A DNA stretch of 64,000 bases from Fibrobacter sp. UWB5 (lineage in GTDB: Bacteria > Fibrobacterota > Fibrobacteria > Fibrobacterales > Fibrobacteraceae): positions 100,390 through 164,389 of the forward strand of contig NZ_MWQH01000007.1 of NCBI RefSeq assembly GCF_002210295.1, given 5' to 3'. Each line of letters starts with the position of its first letter. Position 1 is the stretch's first letter. Below the pieces are notes generated by a model. It saw only the letters and a program-made list of their open reading frames with translations. It had not been told where the DNA came from and did no database searches. Positions 33,777 through 42,505 of the stretch are shown in pieces. The position numbers and the translations under genes are program-made.

Positions 33777-36005
33777 ATGGATTACAGAAAAGTTTGGAAA
33801 TTTGCTAGCCTGAAAACAGCTGCATGTATGGTTGCGGGGCTTGCCACTTTTGGCTTGGCCGACAACCCGATTTCGAGTTACCACTACTTGGCAGACCCGG
33901 GTGCTGCCGCCGATGATACGTACTTCTACGTCATCACCGACTCCGACGACCCGGCTGCGTACAATGCCAACGGCTACAACATCAAGGCCCTCTACGGTTT
34001 CCGCACCAAGGACATGAAAAACTGGACCGACTTCGGTATCATTTACGATGCCCGCAAGGTTGACGGTATCGGCGATATCTGGGCATCCGGCATTGCGGTG
34101 AACCCCAACGATCACAGGCTGTACATCGTGTTCCCCGATGGCGGTGGTGGCGGCATTGGCCTCATCGGCGCCGACAGCATTGCCGGCCCCTGGACGAACC
34201 CCGTTTCGGGCAACAAGAAGCTCATCAACAACTGGGGCGGCGGCCTTGCGGATTGCGATGGCATCGGTTGGTGCTTTGACCCGGCAATCTTCTTCGATGA
34301 CGACGGTACGGGTTACTTCACGTTCGGTGGCGGTAGCAGCGATAGCCGCCCGGCGAACAACAACAATAACGACATTTTTAACATCTACAAGCTCAACAAG
34401 GACATGAAGGGCTTCGATGTAAGCACCAAGACTCACCTGAAGATTGGTGGCCCGAAGGCGATGGAAGCCTCTTACATTCACAAGTACAAAGGCAATTACT
34501 ACCTGTCTTACAGTACGGCTGACTTGCGCATTGCCTACGGTATGTCCAAGAACCCGATGGGCCCTTATGAATACAAGGGTATCTTCATGGGCAACCCGAG
34601 CATTAACGGTCAGAATATTAACGCGAACAACAATAACCATCATGGCATTGCCGAATTCAAGGGCCATTGGTATGTGGCATATCATGACCGCCGCATTGCA
34701 AACGGTTACGACGGCCTGGAAAAGATTCCTGCCGACGACGGCAAGGCGAACCCGGCTCCCGCTTACCACCGTAGCGTGAGCGTGGATGAATTCTACTACA
34801 ATGGCGATGGCACCATGAAGGAACTGACCTTCACCAAGGAAGGCCCGAAGCAGATCGAGAACTTCGATCCGTACGACTGGTATCCGGCTCTCACGAGTTC
34901 CAAGCAGAAGGGCATCCGCAGCCGTTCCAACTGGAGCCCGGGCAAGGTCGCTGAGCACCTGTTGCTCCCGCTTTCGAGCAAGGAATCCTGGATTCGCGTG
35001 AGTGGGGTTGACTTCGGCACGGCCGCCACGGGCTTCACGGTGCAGGCGGCAAGCGCTGCCGATGGCAACAAGATTGAAATCCATACCGGTTCTGCAACGG
35101 GTACGCTTGCGGGCACATGCACGCTCAAGAATACCGGCAACAAGTCTACCTTTGCTGAAACAAAGTGCGAAGTGGAAGGCCTGAAGGGTATCGTGGAATC
35201 CTTGTTCCTCGTGTTCAAGGGCTCGCAGGATTCGACCATGGCAATCAAGGCTTGGGGCTTCGAAGGAAGCGGCTCTACTCCGCCGACTCCGCAGACTCCT
35301 TATGGCGACAAGGCCGTGACGATTCCGGCCAAGATCGAAGCCGAAAACTATGACGTTCCGGGCACGGGCCGCGGTGAAGAAGCGCAATCCTATAGCGACA
35401 ACGAGTCCGAAAACCAGGGCGATGCCGAATTCCGTACCGACTTGGGAGTCGATATCGTGGCTGGCGGTACTGGCAAGGCCATCGGTTATACCGCTGCTGG
35501 TGAATGGCTCGAATATTCGATCGTGGTTCCAGAAGATGGCGAATACGCCCTGAAGGCGTCGGCCTCTACGGGTATGGAGAACGGCACAAGCTTCTGCCTG
35601 CTTGTCGATGGTAAGGCTGTGGGCGATACCGTGAAGGTTCCGCAGACTGGCGAAGACTGGAGCGTCTACGAAGAATTCGATGCCGGCAAGGCGACCCTGA
35701 CCAAGGGCGAACACATTGTCCGACTGGTGATTACCGGCGACAACGTGAATGTGGACTGGTTCTCGATTGGCGAAGTGACCACGGGTATCCATCACGATGT
35801 CAAGCTGAACGCCTCCAAGGTTGCCCAGTACGACGTGTTCGACCTGAGCGGCAAGAAGCTCGCAAGCTTTACGGCCCGCAACATGGTTGAAGCCTCCAAG
35901 ATGTGGCGCGACGGTTCCGTGAAGGGTTCTGAAAAGGCCCATGGCGTGAACCTGATCCGTAACCGCACCACCGGCATGGTTTCCAAGGTTCGTACCGCAA
36001 AGTAA
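33777..36005 (+). CDS. Secreted GH43 (arabinofuranosidase-type) with CBM6
   Basis: A 742-residue exported enzyme. Signal peptide ends near GLADN. The GH43 five-blade propeller spans about 28-365, with base Asp in YLADPGAAADD, pKa Asp in CFDPAIFFDDDG and acid Glu in KAMEASYIHKYKG. A beta-sandwich of about 130 residues follows (SWIRVSGVDFGTAATGFTVQ), then a CBM6 from about 510 (PAKIEAENYDVPGTG), then a C-terminal tail VFDLSGKKLASFTA...NRTTGMVSKVRTAK. The start at ATG 33777 has SD AAGGAG. It resembles the modular GH43-CBM6 arabinofuranosidase known from F. succinogenes. Confidence 0.9.
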   Translation: MDYRKVWKFASLKTAACMVAGLATFGLADNPISSYHYLADPGAAADDTYFYVITDSDDPAAYNANGYNIKALYGFRTKDMKNWTDFGIIYDARKVDGIGDIWASGIAVNPNDHRLYIVFPDGGGGGIGLIGADSIAGPWTNPVSGNKKLINNWGGGLADCDGIGWCFDPAIFFDDDGTGYFTFGGGSSDSRPANNNNNDIFNIYKLNKDMKGFDVSTKTHLKIGGPKAMEASYIHKYKGNYYLSYSTADLRIAYGMSKNPMGPYEYKGIFMGNPSINGQNINANNNNHHGIAEFKGHWYVAYHDRRIANGYDGLEKIPADDGKANPAPAYHRSVSVDEFYYNGDGTMKELTFTKEGPKQIENFDPYDWYPALTSSKQKGIRSRSNWSPGKVAEHLLLPLSSKESWIRVSGVDFGTAATGFTVQAASAADGNKIEIHTGSATGTLAGTCTLKNTGNKSTFAETKCEVEGLKGIVESLFLVFKGSQDSTMAIKAWGFEGSGSTPPTPQTPYGDKAVTIPAKIEAENYDVPGTGRGEEAQSYSDNESENQGDAEFRTDLGVDIVAGGTGKAIGYTAAGEWLEYSIVVPEDGEYALKASASTGMENGTSFCLLVDGKAVGDTVKVPQTGEDWSVYEEFDAGKATLTKGEHIVRLVITGDNVNVDWFSIGEVTTGIHHDVKLNASKVAQYDVFDLSGKKLASFTARNMVEASKMWRDGSVKGSEKAHGVNLIRNRTTGMVSKVRTAK

Positions 36006-36024
36006 AACTTTGTAAACGCAATCA

Positions 36025-36039
36025 TTGACAAAAAGTCAA
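36025..36039 (+). promoter_or_regulatory. Hemicellulase palindrome, second GH43 promoter
   Basis: TTGAC-AAAAA-GTCAA; 44 nt before TAGTTT at 36083 (GGATAGTTTT). Confidence 0.75.
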
Positions 36040-36042
36040 AGG

Positions 36043-36069
36043 AAAGTGTCCTCCGGGGCACTTTTTTTT
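36043..36069 (+). terminator. Hairpin with T tract between palindrome and -10 box
   Basis: AAAGTGTCC/GGGGCACTTT stem followed by eight T. It serves as the terminator of the first GH43 gene and lies inside the next gene's promoter module. Confidence 0.7.
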
Positions 36070-36130
36070 GTGTTTTTGAGGATAGTTTTAAGGGAGAAGG
36101 TGTGGTGTTTTACCTTCAGAGGAGTCCTTT

Positions 36131-38389
36131 ATGGATGTTTGGAATGTGAAAGGCCTGAAGAAGGCCGCGTGTTTGGTCATGGGCTTGGCGGCTTTCGGCC
36201 TTGCCGACAACCCGATTTCTACTTACCATTACCTGGCAGACCCGGGTGCTGCCGCTGACGATGAGTATTTCTATATCATCACGGACTCCGATGACCCGGC
36301 TCCGTACAATTCTAACGGTTACAAGATTTACGCCCTCTATGCATTCCGCAGCAAGGATATGCAGAACTGGACTGACTACGGCATTATTTACGATGCCCGT
36401 AAGGTGAACGGCATTAACGACATTTGGGCATCTGGCATCGCGGTGCATAACGGCACGTTCTACATCGTGTTCCCTGATGGCGGTGGCGGCGGCATTGGCT
36501 ACATCAAGGCGCCTGCAATCGACGGCCCGTGGACAAACGCCGTGGGTAACGGCAAGGACAAGCTGGTCGGTGGCCGCGGCATTATCGGCTGCGATGGCGT
36601 TTCGTGGTGCTTTGACCCGGGTATCTTTATCGATGACGACGGTACGACCTACGTGACGTGGGGTGGTGGCGAAAGCAACAGCCGCCCGAATACCGATAAC
36701 TTCGATATCGTCAAGTTGAACGACGCGAAAAACGCTCCGGTGGGCAATGGCAGCCACGTGAAGGTGAACAACCTGCCGACCCGCAAGATGCTCGAAGCGT
36801 CTTACATCCACAAACACAAGGGTACTTACTACTTCTCTTACAGTACTGGCTGGCAGCAGGGTGCGCCTACCATTGACTACGGCATGTCCAACAACGTGAT
36901 GGGCCCGTACACCTGGAAGGGCACGATTCTCGGCGACCCGAGCATGAACGGCCGCAGCATTAACGGCAACAACAACCACCATGGTATTGCCGAATTCAAG
37001 GGCCATTCTTACGTTGTCTATCATGACCGCCGTATTGCCAAGGGCCATAACGGACTTGAAATTATTCCGGCCGATGACGGCAAGCCGAAACCGAACGAAG
37101 GTTACCACCGCAGCGTTTCTGTAGACGAAATGTTCTACAATGCTGACGGTACGATTCAGACGGTGAAGGTGACGGACGAAGGCCCGAAGCAGATTGAAAA
37201 CTTCGATCCGTACGACTGGTATCCGGCTCTCACGAGCTCCAAGCAGAAGGGCATTCGCAGCCGCTCCAACTTTGTCGTGGGCAAGAGGGCTGAACATGTG
37301 CTGATTCCGCTTTCGAGCAAGGAATCCTGGATTCGCGTTTCTGGCGTGGATTTCGGTACTGCGGCAACGGGCTTTACGGTCGAGGCTTCGAGTGCTGCCG
37401 ACGGCAACAAGATTGAAATCCGCACGGGTTCTGCATCGGGAACGCTCGCAGGCACTTGTTCCTTGAAGAATACCGGCAGCAAGAACACTTATGCCGAAAA
37501 CAAGTGCGAAGTTTCTGGCCTCAAGGGCATTGTGAACCAGCTGTTCCTCGTGTTCAAGGGCAATCAGGATTCGACCATGTACGTGAAGGCTTGGGGCTTC
37601 GAAGGCAGCGGCACGACGCCGCCGGAACCGCAGAAACCCTTTGGCGGCAAGGCTTGGGAAATTCCGGGCAAGATTGAAATGGAAAACTTTGACGAACCGG
37701 GTACAGGCCGCGGCGCTGGAGTCGATTCCTATAGCGACAACGATTCCGACGACCATGGCGCCGAAAGCAATGGCGGCAAGAGCTATCGCGAAGGCACCGG
37801 TGTCGATATCTACAAGAAGGCGACTGGCTATGTCGTGGGCTACAACCAGGCCGGCGAATGGCTCGAATATACCGTGAACGTGAAGGAAGCAGGTGACTAC
37901 ACCATGTTTGCCGCCGTGGCGTCTGCCAATGCGACCTCCGGATTCCAGCTTTCGATCGATGACAAGAAAATCACCGAAGAAATTGCTGTGCCTAAGAATG
38001 ACGGCGAAGAAAACTTTGATGACTACAACAAGGTCAAGGCGAACGTAACGCTCCCGGCGGGCGAACATATCCTCCGCTTTACCGTCACCGGCGACTGGAT
38101 GGATATCGATTACATCAACTTTGTTGCAGGCAAGGATGCCGCTGATTCCGACCCGCTCGAAGGTATGACGGCAATCAAGGGCGTGAAACTTGCAAGCGCT
38201 TCTACCGCAAGCTTTGACGTGTTCGATTTGACGGGCAAGAAGGTGGCAAGCTTTACGGCCCGCAACATGACTGAAGCGTCTAAGATGTGGCAGAACGGTT
38301 CCATTAAGGGTAGCGAAAAGGCTCAGGGAATATGCCTGATTCGTAATCGCGCAAACGGCATGATTGCAAAGGTGCGTACTACCAAATAG
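36131..38389 (+). CDS. Secreted GH43 with CBM6, paralogue of the preceding gene
   Basis: A 752-residue exported enzyme with the same domain order as its neighbour: signal peptide (GLADN), GH43 propeller (YLADPGAAADDEYF; CFDPGIFIDDDG; RKMLEASYIHKHKG), middle beta-sandwich from about 370, CBM6 from about 503 (GKIEMENFDEPGTG) and a tail ending NRANGMIAKVRTTK. The two catalytic halves are very similar, so a tandem duplication is clear. Differences in the propeller loops (an extra GWQQGAPTIDYG stretch here) suggest slightly different arabinoxylan targets. SD AGAGGAG. Confidence 0.9.
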   Translation: MDVWNVKGLKKAACLVMGLAAFGLADNPISTYHYLADPGAAADDEYFYIITDSDDPAPYNSNGYKIYALYAFRSKDMQNWTDYGIIYDARKVNGINDIWASGIAVHNGTFYIVFPDGGGGGIGYIKAPAIDGPWTNAVGNGKDKLVGGRGIIGCDGVSWCFDPGIFIDDDGTTYVTWGGGESNSRPNTDNFDIVKLNDAKNAPVGNGSHVKVNNLPTRKMLEASYIHKHKGTYYFSYSTGWQQGAPTIDYGMSNNVMGPYTWKGTILGDPSMNGRSINGNNNHHGIAEFKGHSYVVYHDRRIAKGHNGLEIIPADDGKPKPNEGYHRSVSVDEMFYNADGTIQTVKVTDEGPKQIENFDPYDWYPALTSSKQKGIRSRSNFVVGKRAEHVLIPLSSKESWIRVSGVDFGTAATGFTVEASSAADGNKIEIRTGSASGTLAGTCSLKNTGSKNTYAENKCEVSGLKGIVNQLFLVFKGNQDSTMYVKAWGFEGSGTTPPEPQKPFGGKAWEIPGKIEMENFDEPGTGRGAGVDSYSDNDSDDHGAESNGGKSYREGTGVDIYKKATGYVVGYNQAGEWLEYTVNVKEAGDYTMFAAVASANATSGFQLSIDDKKITEEIAVPKNDGEENFDDYNKVKANVTLPAGEHILRFTVTGDWMDIDYINFVAGKDAADSDPLEGMTAIKGVKLASASTASFDVFDLTGKKVASFTARNMTEASKMWQNGSIKGSEKAQGICLIRNRANGMIAKVRTTK

Positions 38390-38415
38390 TTTCCCATAAA
38401 CACATCCAACCAGGA

Positions 38416-38441
38416 GGACACCCCCGAATGGGGGTGCCCTT
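38416..38441 (+). terminator. Hairpin after the second GH43 gene
   Basis: GGACACCCCC/GGGGGTGCCC stem with GAATG-type loop; weak T tract (TTCCTT). Confidence 0.6.
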
Positions 38442-38521
38442 CCTTCCGGAAAAAAGCGCTTGATTTTGAAATTACGAGAATGTATTTTAATATCGGGAGT
38501 TGTGTTAAAAAGGAGTATAAG

Positions 38522-40612
38522 ATGACAATCCAAAAAATTGCAAAGAGTGTGGGCCTAGCCTTTGGAGTGGTTGGCCTTTGGAGTTCGGCTATGGCCTCGA
38601 CGGTCAATGTCGACGTAACGGAAGAACACCAGGTCATTCGCGGTTTTGGCGGCATGGTGCATAACCAGTGGCAGGGCGGTGGCGGCCTTTCTGAAGCCGA
38701 TGCGAAAATTGCCTTTGGTACGGGCGATGGAACGCTTGGCCTGAATACGCTGCGTATTCCGGTGTATGCAAATTCCAGTGATTTCAATAAAGAAGTTCAG
38801 GCTGCAAAGTATGCAAAAAAATACGCCGGCGACGACTTTATTCTGTATGCGACGCCGTGGACTTCTCCGTATGCGGGCGCAAACCAGCACATGTCTTCTT
38901 CGAACTACCAGAAGTACGTGGACCACCTGAACAACTTCAACGATTACATGAAGAACCAGGGCGTTCCCCTGTACGCCATCTCCATCAGTAACGAACCGGA
39001 CTGGTGCGGTGAATGGGCTTGCTGGAGCGCTGACGAAATCTACAACTTCACCAAGGGCTACGCCGATAAAATGCGCAAGAACGGCGTCAAGGTGATTTCG
39101 ACGGAATCGTTCCGCTACGACAAGAATCTTTACAACAAGGTCTTGAACGATGCCAATGCCCTCAAGAACTGGGACATTCTCGGTGCGCACTTCTACGCCA
39201 GCGACAGAAGGACCGGGGACAACTTCTTCCAGTATTCTTTGGCTGACCAGAAGGGCGTGGAACGCTGGATGACGGAACACTACACCGAAAGCCAGGGCAG
39301 CGGTAACTACTGGCGCACGGTTACGAACACGGGCGACCAGGCAAACGCCAACAAGCGCGATACCGTGAACGCCATGGATGTGGCTTACGAAATCCACCGC
39401 GCCATGGTCGTGGGCAACTTCAATCAGTACACCTGGTGGTACATCCGTCGTTGCTATGGCCTGATCATGGAAAAGGACTTTGGCAACAAGCTCCAGATTC
39501 CGAGCAACGAAATCGGCAAGATTTCTAAGCGCGGTTACGTGATGAGCCAGTTCGCCCGATTCATCCGCCCGGGTGCCGTGCGCGTGGGTGCTACGGCAAA
39601 TCCCGAGAAGGAAGTTTTTGCCAGTGCTTACAAGAGTTCCGAAGGCGACTCCGTGATTGTGGTGCTCGTGAACCGCGATTACAAGAATTCCAAGACCGTA
39701 ACGGTTAACGTGAAGGGTGCCGATGTGGAAACATTCCACGTGTACACCACGAGCCAGGCGAAGAATGCCAAGTATGAAGGTGAAGTCGAAGTGAAGAACG
39801 GCTCTGTGACTGTCACCCTGGATGCGGGCAGCTCGGAATTCAAGGACTGCATCGTGACGCTCGTGGGCGTGGGAACGCCTGCAGAACCAGTACCGCGTGA
39901 ACCGTTCGGTGGCAAGGCTGTGGAACTCCCGGGCAAGATCGAAGCCGAAAACTTTGACGTTCCGGGTACCGGCAAGGAAAACAAGACCTATTACGACTCC
40001 GATTCCGAAAACCATGCCTGCACCGACGAAGGCAAGACTGCCGAATGCTCCAAGGTTCGTGAAGATACGGGCGTCGATATTTACAAGAAGTCCTCTGGCG
40101 CTGTCGTGGTGGGCCATAACCAGGCTGGCGAATGGCTCGAATATACCGTGAACGTGAAGGAAGCCGGCGAATACACCATGACCGCTTCTGTCGCGACGGC
40201 CAATTCGGATCCGGGCTTTACGCTTTCGATTGATGGCAAATCCCTTGCCGAGGTTCCGGTTTCCGGTTCCAGCTGGGATGACTTCAAGGATGTCACGGCC
40301 AAGGTGACGCTCCCGGCAGGCGAACATATTCTGCGCCTCGAGGTGACGACCTCTTGGTTCGATATCGATTACCTCAAGTTCGAAAAGCCCTGTGACGATT
40401 GCAATACGGGTATTGCGAATGCTCGCCTGAACATGCCGACCGAAACCGAAAGCTATCGCATTTTCGATATGAACGGCGGATTCCTCGGTATGGTTACCGC
40501 AACGAGCATGCCGGAACTCCGCAGCAATGCGGCTAACCTCGTGAAGCGCGGTGGTGCCTACCTGGCCAAGTCCATGAGCGGCCGCACCAAGCTCATCCAG
40601 GTGACAAAATAG
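38522..40612 (+). CDS. Secreted GH30 glucuronoxylanase-type enzyme with CBM6
   Basis: A 696-residue exported endo-xylanase. Signal peptide ends near SAMAS. The GH30 barrel opens with RGFGGMVHNQW; acid/base Glu is in ISNEPDW and the nucleophile Glu in WMTEHYTES; YTWWYIRR is typical of subfamily 8, which needs glucuronic-acid branches. A beta side domain ends near 455, then CBM6 (PGKIEAENFDVPGTG from about 459) and the tail YRIFDMNGGFLGMV...GRTKLIQVTK. Start ATG 38522 has SD AAAAAGGAG. Its promoter has a TATTTT box but no clear palindrome at the usual distance. Confidence 0.9.
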   Translation: MTIQKIAKSVGLAFGVVGLWSSAMASTVNVDVTEEHQVIRGFGGMVHNQWQGGGGLSEADAKIAFGTGDGTLGLNTLRIPVYANSSDFNKEVQAAKYAKKYAGDDFILYATPWTSPYAGANQHMSSSNYQKYVDHLNNFNDYMKNQGVPLYAISISNEPDWCGEWACWSADEIYNFTKGYADKMRKNGVKVISTESFRYDKNLYNKVLNDANALKNWDILGAHFYASDRRTGDNFFQYSLADQKGVERWMTEHYTESQGSGNYWRTVTNTGDQANANKRDTVNAMDVAYEIHRAMVVGNFNQYTWWYIRRCYGLIMEKDFGNKLQIPSNEIGKISKRGYVMSQFARFIRPGAVRVGATANPEKEVFASAYKSSEGDSVIVVLVNRDYKNSKTVTVNVKGADVETFHVYTTSQAKNAKYEGEVEVKNGSVTVTLDAGSSEFKDCIVTLVGVGTPAEPVPREPFGGKAVELPGKIEAENFDVPGTGKENKTYYDSDSENHACTDEGKTAECSKVREDTGVDIYKKSSGAVVVGHNQAGEWLEYTVNVKEAGEYTMTASVATANSDPGFTLSIDGKSLAEVPVSGSSWDDFKDVTAKVTLPAGEHILRLEVTTSWFDIDYLKFEKPCDDCNTGIANARLNMPTETESYRIFDMNGGFLGMVTATSMPELRSNAANLVKRGGAYLAKSMSGRTKLIQVTK

Positions 40613-40640
40613 GCTTTTTTTCAAGCCGATTTATGGAGAA

Positions 40641-40666
40641 AATCCCGGAATGTTTCCGGGATTTTT
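40641..40666 (+). terminator. Terminator of the GH30 gene
   Basis: AATCCCGGAA/TTTCCGGGATT stem followed by a T run. Confidence 0.8.
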
Positions 40667-40672
40667 CGTTTG

Positions 40673-40687
40673 TTGACGGTTTATCCA
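40673..40687 (+). promoter_or_regulatory. Hemicellulase palindrome (degenerate right half), first CE6 promoter
   Basis: TTGAC-GGTTT-ATCCA; 45 nt before TAGTTT at 40732 (GAGGATAGTTTT). Confidence 0.6.
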
Positions 40688-40762
40688 TAGAACATGTGTA
40701 CGGGGGGCAAAAAAAAGGGGGCTTTTGAGGATAGTTTTAGAGTATTGCAAAAGGAGTGTGAA

Positions 40763-42337
40763 ATGGATATCAAGAAGATTTCCGAGTTTTTGACCCCGAC
40801 CCTGTGGCTCGTTGGCGGGCTGATGATGCTCGCTGCGGTTGCAAACGCGGCACCGGACCCGAATTTCCACATTTACATTGCGTATGGCCAGTCCAACATG
40901 GAAGGCAATGCCACGAACTTTGACAAGAATGTCGACGGTAAGGAACATCCGCGCGTAAAGATGTTCGCAACGACGTCTTGCAGTAACCTTGGTCGCCCGA
41001 CAGTGGGCGAGATGTACCCAGCAGTGCCTCCGATGTTCAAGTGCAACCAGGGCCTTTCTCCGGCAGACTGGTTTGGCCGCCACATGGCAGACTCCTTGCC
41101 CGATGTGACAATCGGTATTATTCCGGTGGCGCAGGGTGGCACGAGTATCCGCTTGTTCGACCCCGATGACTACAAGGCCTATATTGCATCTGCTGCCGAT
41201 TGGCTCCAGAGCGGTGTGAAGGCTTACGGTAACGATGGTAACGCCATGGGCCGAATCATCGAAGTCGCGAAAAAGGCCCAGGAAAAGGGCGTTATCAAGG
41301 GTATCATTTTCCACCAAGGCGAAACCGATGGCGGCATGAGCAACTGGGAACAGATTGTCAAGAAGACTTACGAATACATGCTCGCGCAGCTTGGCCTTAA
41401 AGCAGAAGAAACCCCGTTTGTCGCCGGCGAAATGGTGGACGGCGGTTCTTGCGCGGGCTTTAACAGCCGCGTGCATAACCTTTCCAAGTACATCGTCAAC
41501 TTTGGCGTGGCAAGCTCCAAGGGCTACGGAAGCAAGGGCGACGGCCTCCACTTTACCGTAGAAGGCTACCGCGGCATGGGGCAGCGTTACGCCCAGGAAA
41601 TGCTGAAACTGGTGAATGTGACTCCGGTGGATCCTGAACCGCAGACTCCGTTCAAGGGAGAAGCTCTTGCGATTCCGGGCAAGATTGAGGTCGAAGATTT
41701 CGATATTCCGGGTAAGGGCCGGAACGAAGACGGTACCACCAACGATTCTTACAGCGACGATAGCGAAAACCACGGCGATTCCGACTACCGCAAGGATACC
41801 GGCGTAGACCTTTACAAGAAGGCTACCGGAATTGCCGCCGGTTACAACACTACCGGCGACTGGCTCGAATGGACGGTCAATGTTGCCGAAGCTGGCGATT
41901 ACACCGCTGCCGCTTCTGTCGCTACCGAAGGTGAAGGCGCCTTTACGCTTTCTATCGACGGCAAGTCCATTGGCGAATTTACGGTCACGGGTTCTAGCTA
42001 CGATGATTTCACCGAAGTCAAGCAGAAGGTGACTCTCCCGGCCGGTAAGCATATCCTGCGCATGGATGTGACGCAGCAATACTTTGATATCGACTACATC
42101 AAGTTTGATGCGGACTGCGCCGATTGCGACACCAAGATTGCCGATGTACGCCTGAACATGCCGACCGAAGCCGAAAACTTCCGCCTTTTCGACATGAACG
42201 GTACCTATCTTGGCGTGGTCCGCGCAACGGGCAAGGCGGAACTCCGCAAGAATACCGCTAACCTGGTCAAGCGTGGCGGATCCTACATGGCGAAGTCCAT
42301 GAACGGCCGCACGATGATGATTCAGGTGGCGAAGTAG
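40763..42337 (+). CDS. Secreted CE6 acetyl-xylan esterase with CBM6
   Basis: A 524-residue exported esterase removing acetyl groups from xylan. The N-terminus EFLTPTLWLVGGLMMLAAVANAA is a signal peptide. The SGNH/SASA domain has nucleophile Ser in IAYGQSNMEGN, the HQGETDG block III, and catalytic His in GDGLHFT. A CBM6 starts near 296 (PGKIEVEDFDIPGKG) and the tail is FRLFDMNGTYLGVV...GRTMMIQVAK. Start ATG 40763 has SD AAAAGGAG. The architecture matches modular CE6-CBM6 acetyl-xylan esterases known from F. succinogenes. Confidence 0.9.
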   Translation: MDIKKISEFLTPTLWLVGGLMMLAAVANAAPDPNFHIYIAYGQSNMEGNATNFDKNVDGKEHPRVKMFATTSCSNLGRPTVGEMYPAVPPMFKCNQGLSPADWFGRHMADSLPDVTIGIIPVAQGGTSIRLFDPDDYKAYIASAADWLQSGVKAYGNDGNAMGRIIEVAKKAQEKGVIKGIIFHQGETDGGMSNWEQIVKKTYEYMLAQLGLKAEETPFVAGEMVDGGSCAGFNSRVHNLSKYIVNFGVASSKGYGSKGDGLHFTVEGYRGMGQRYAQEMLKLVNVTPVDPEPQTPFKGEALAIPGKIEVEDFDIPGKGRNEDGTTNDSYSDDSENHGDSDYRKDTGVDLYKKATGIAAGYNTTGDWLEWTVNVAEAGDYTAAASVATEGEGAFTLSIDGKSIGEFTVTGSSYDDFTEVKQKVTLPAGKHILRMDVTQQYFDIDYIKFDADCADCDTKIADVRLNMPTEAENFRLFDMNGTYLGVVRATGKAELRKNTANLVKRGGSYMAKSMNGRTMMIQVAK

Positions 42338-42384
42338 GCCTTTTGCGGCCTAGCCGTCAATTAAAATTTACAAAAGGATTGGGA

Positions 42385-42412
42385 AAACCCCGGAATGTTT
42401 CCGGGGTTTTGC
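42385..42412 (+). terminator. Terminator of the first CE6 gene
   Basis: AACCCCGGAA/TTCCGGGGTT stem and T-rich tail; near copy of the terminator at 40641. Confidence 0.8.
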
Positions 42413-42417
42413 TTTTG

Positions 42418-42432
42418 TTGACTATTTATCCA
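42418..42432 (+). promoter_or_regulatory. Hemicellulase palindrome (degenerate right half), second CE6 promoter
   Basis: TTGAC-TATTT-ATCCA; 44 nt before TAATTT at 42476 (GAGGATAATTTT). Near copy of the 40673 module. Confidence 0.6.
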
Positions 42433-42505
42433 TAAATCTTGGCGTTTTTCGCGTGAAATCGGCGTTTTTTGAGGATAATTTTAGGGTATTGCAAAGGAGT
42501 GTGCT

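Noticed and set aside
36116..38533. 805-codon open frame opposite the second GH43 gene
   Set aside because: Shadow; the mirror of the real paralogue, with the same pattern opposite the first GH43.
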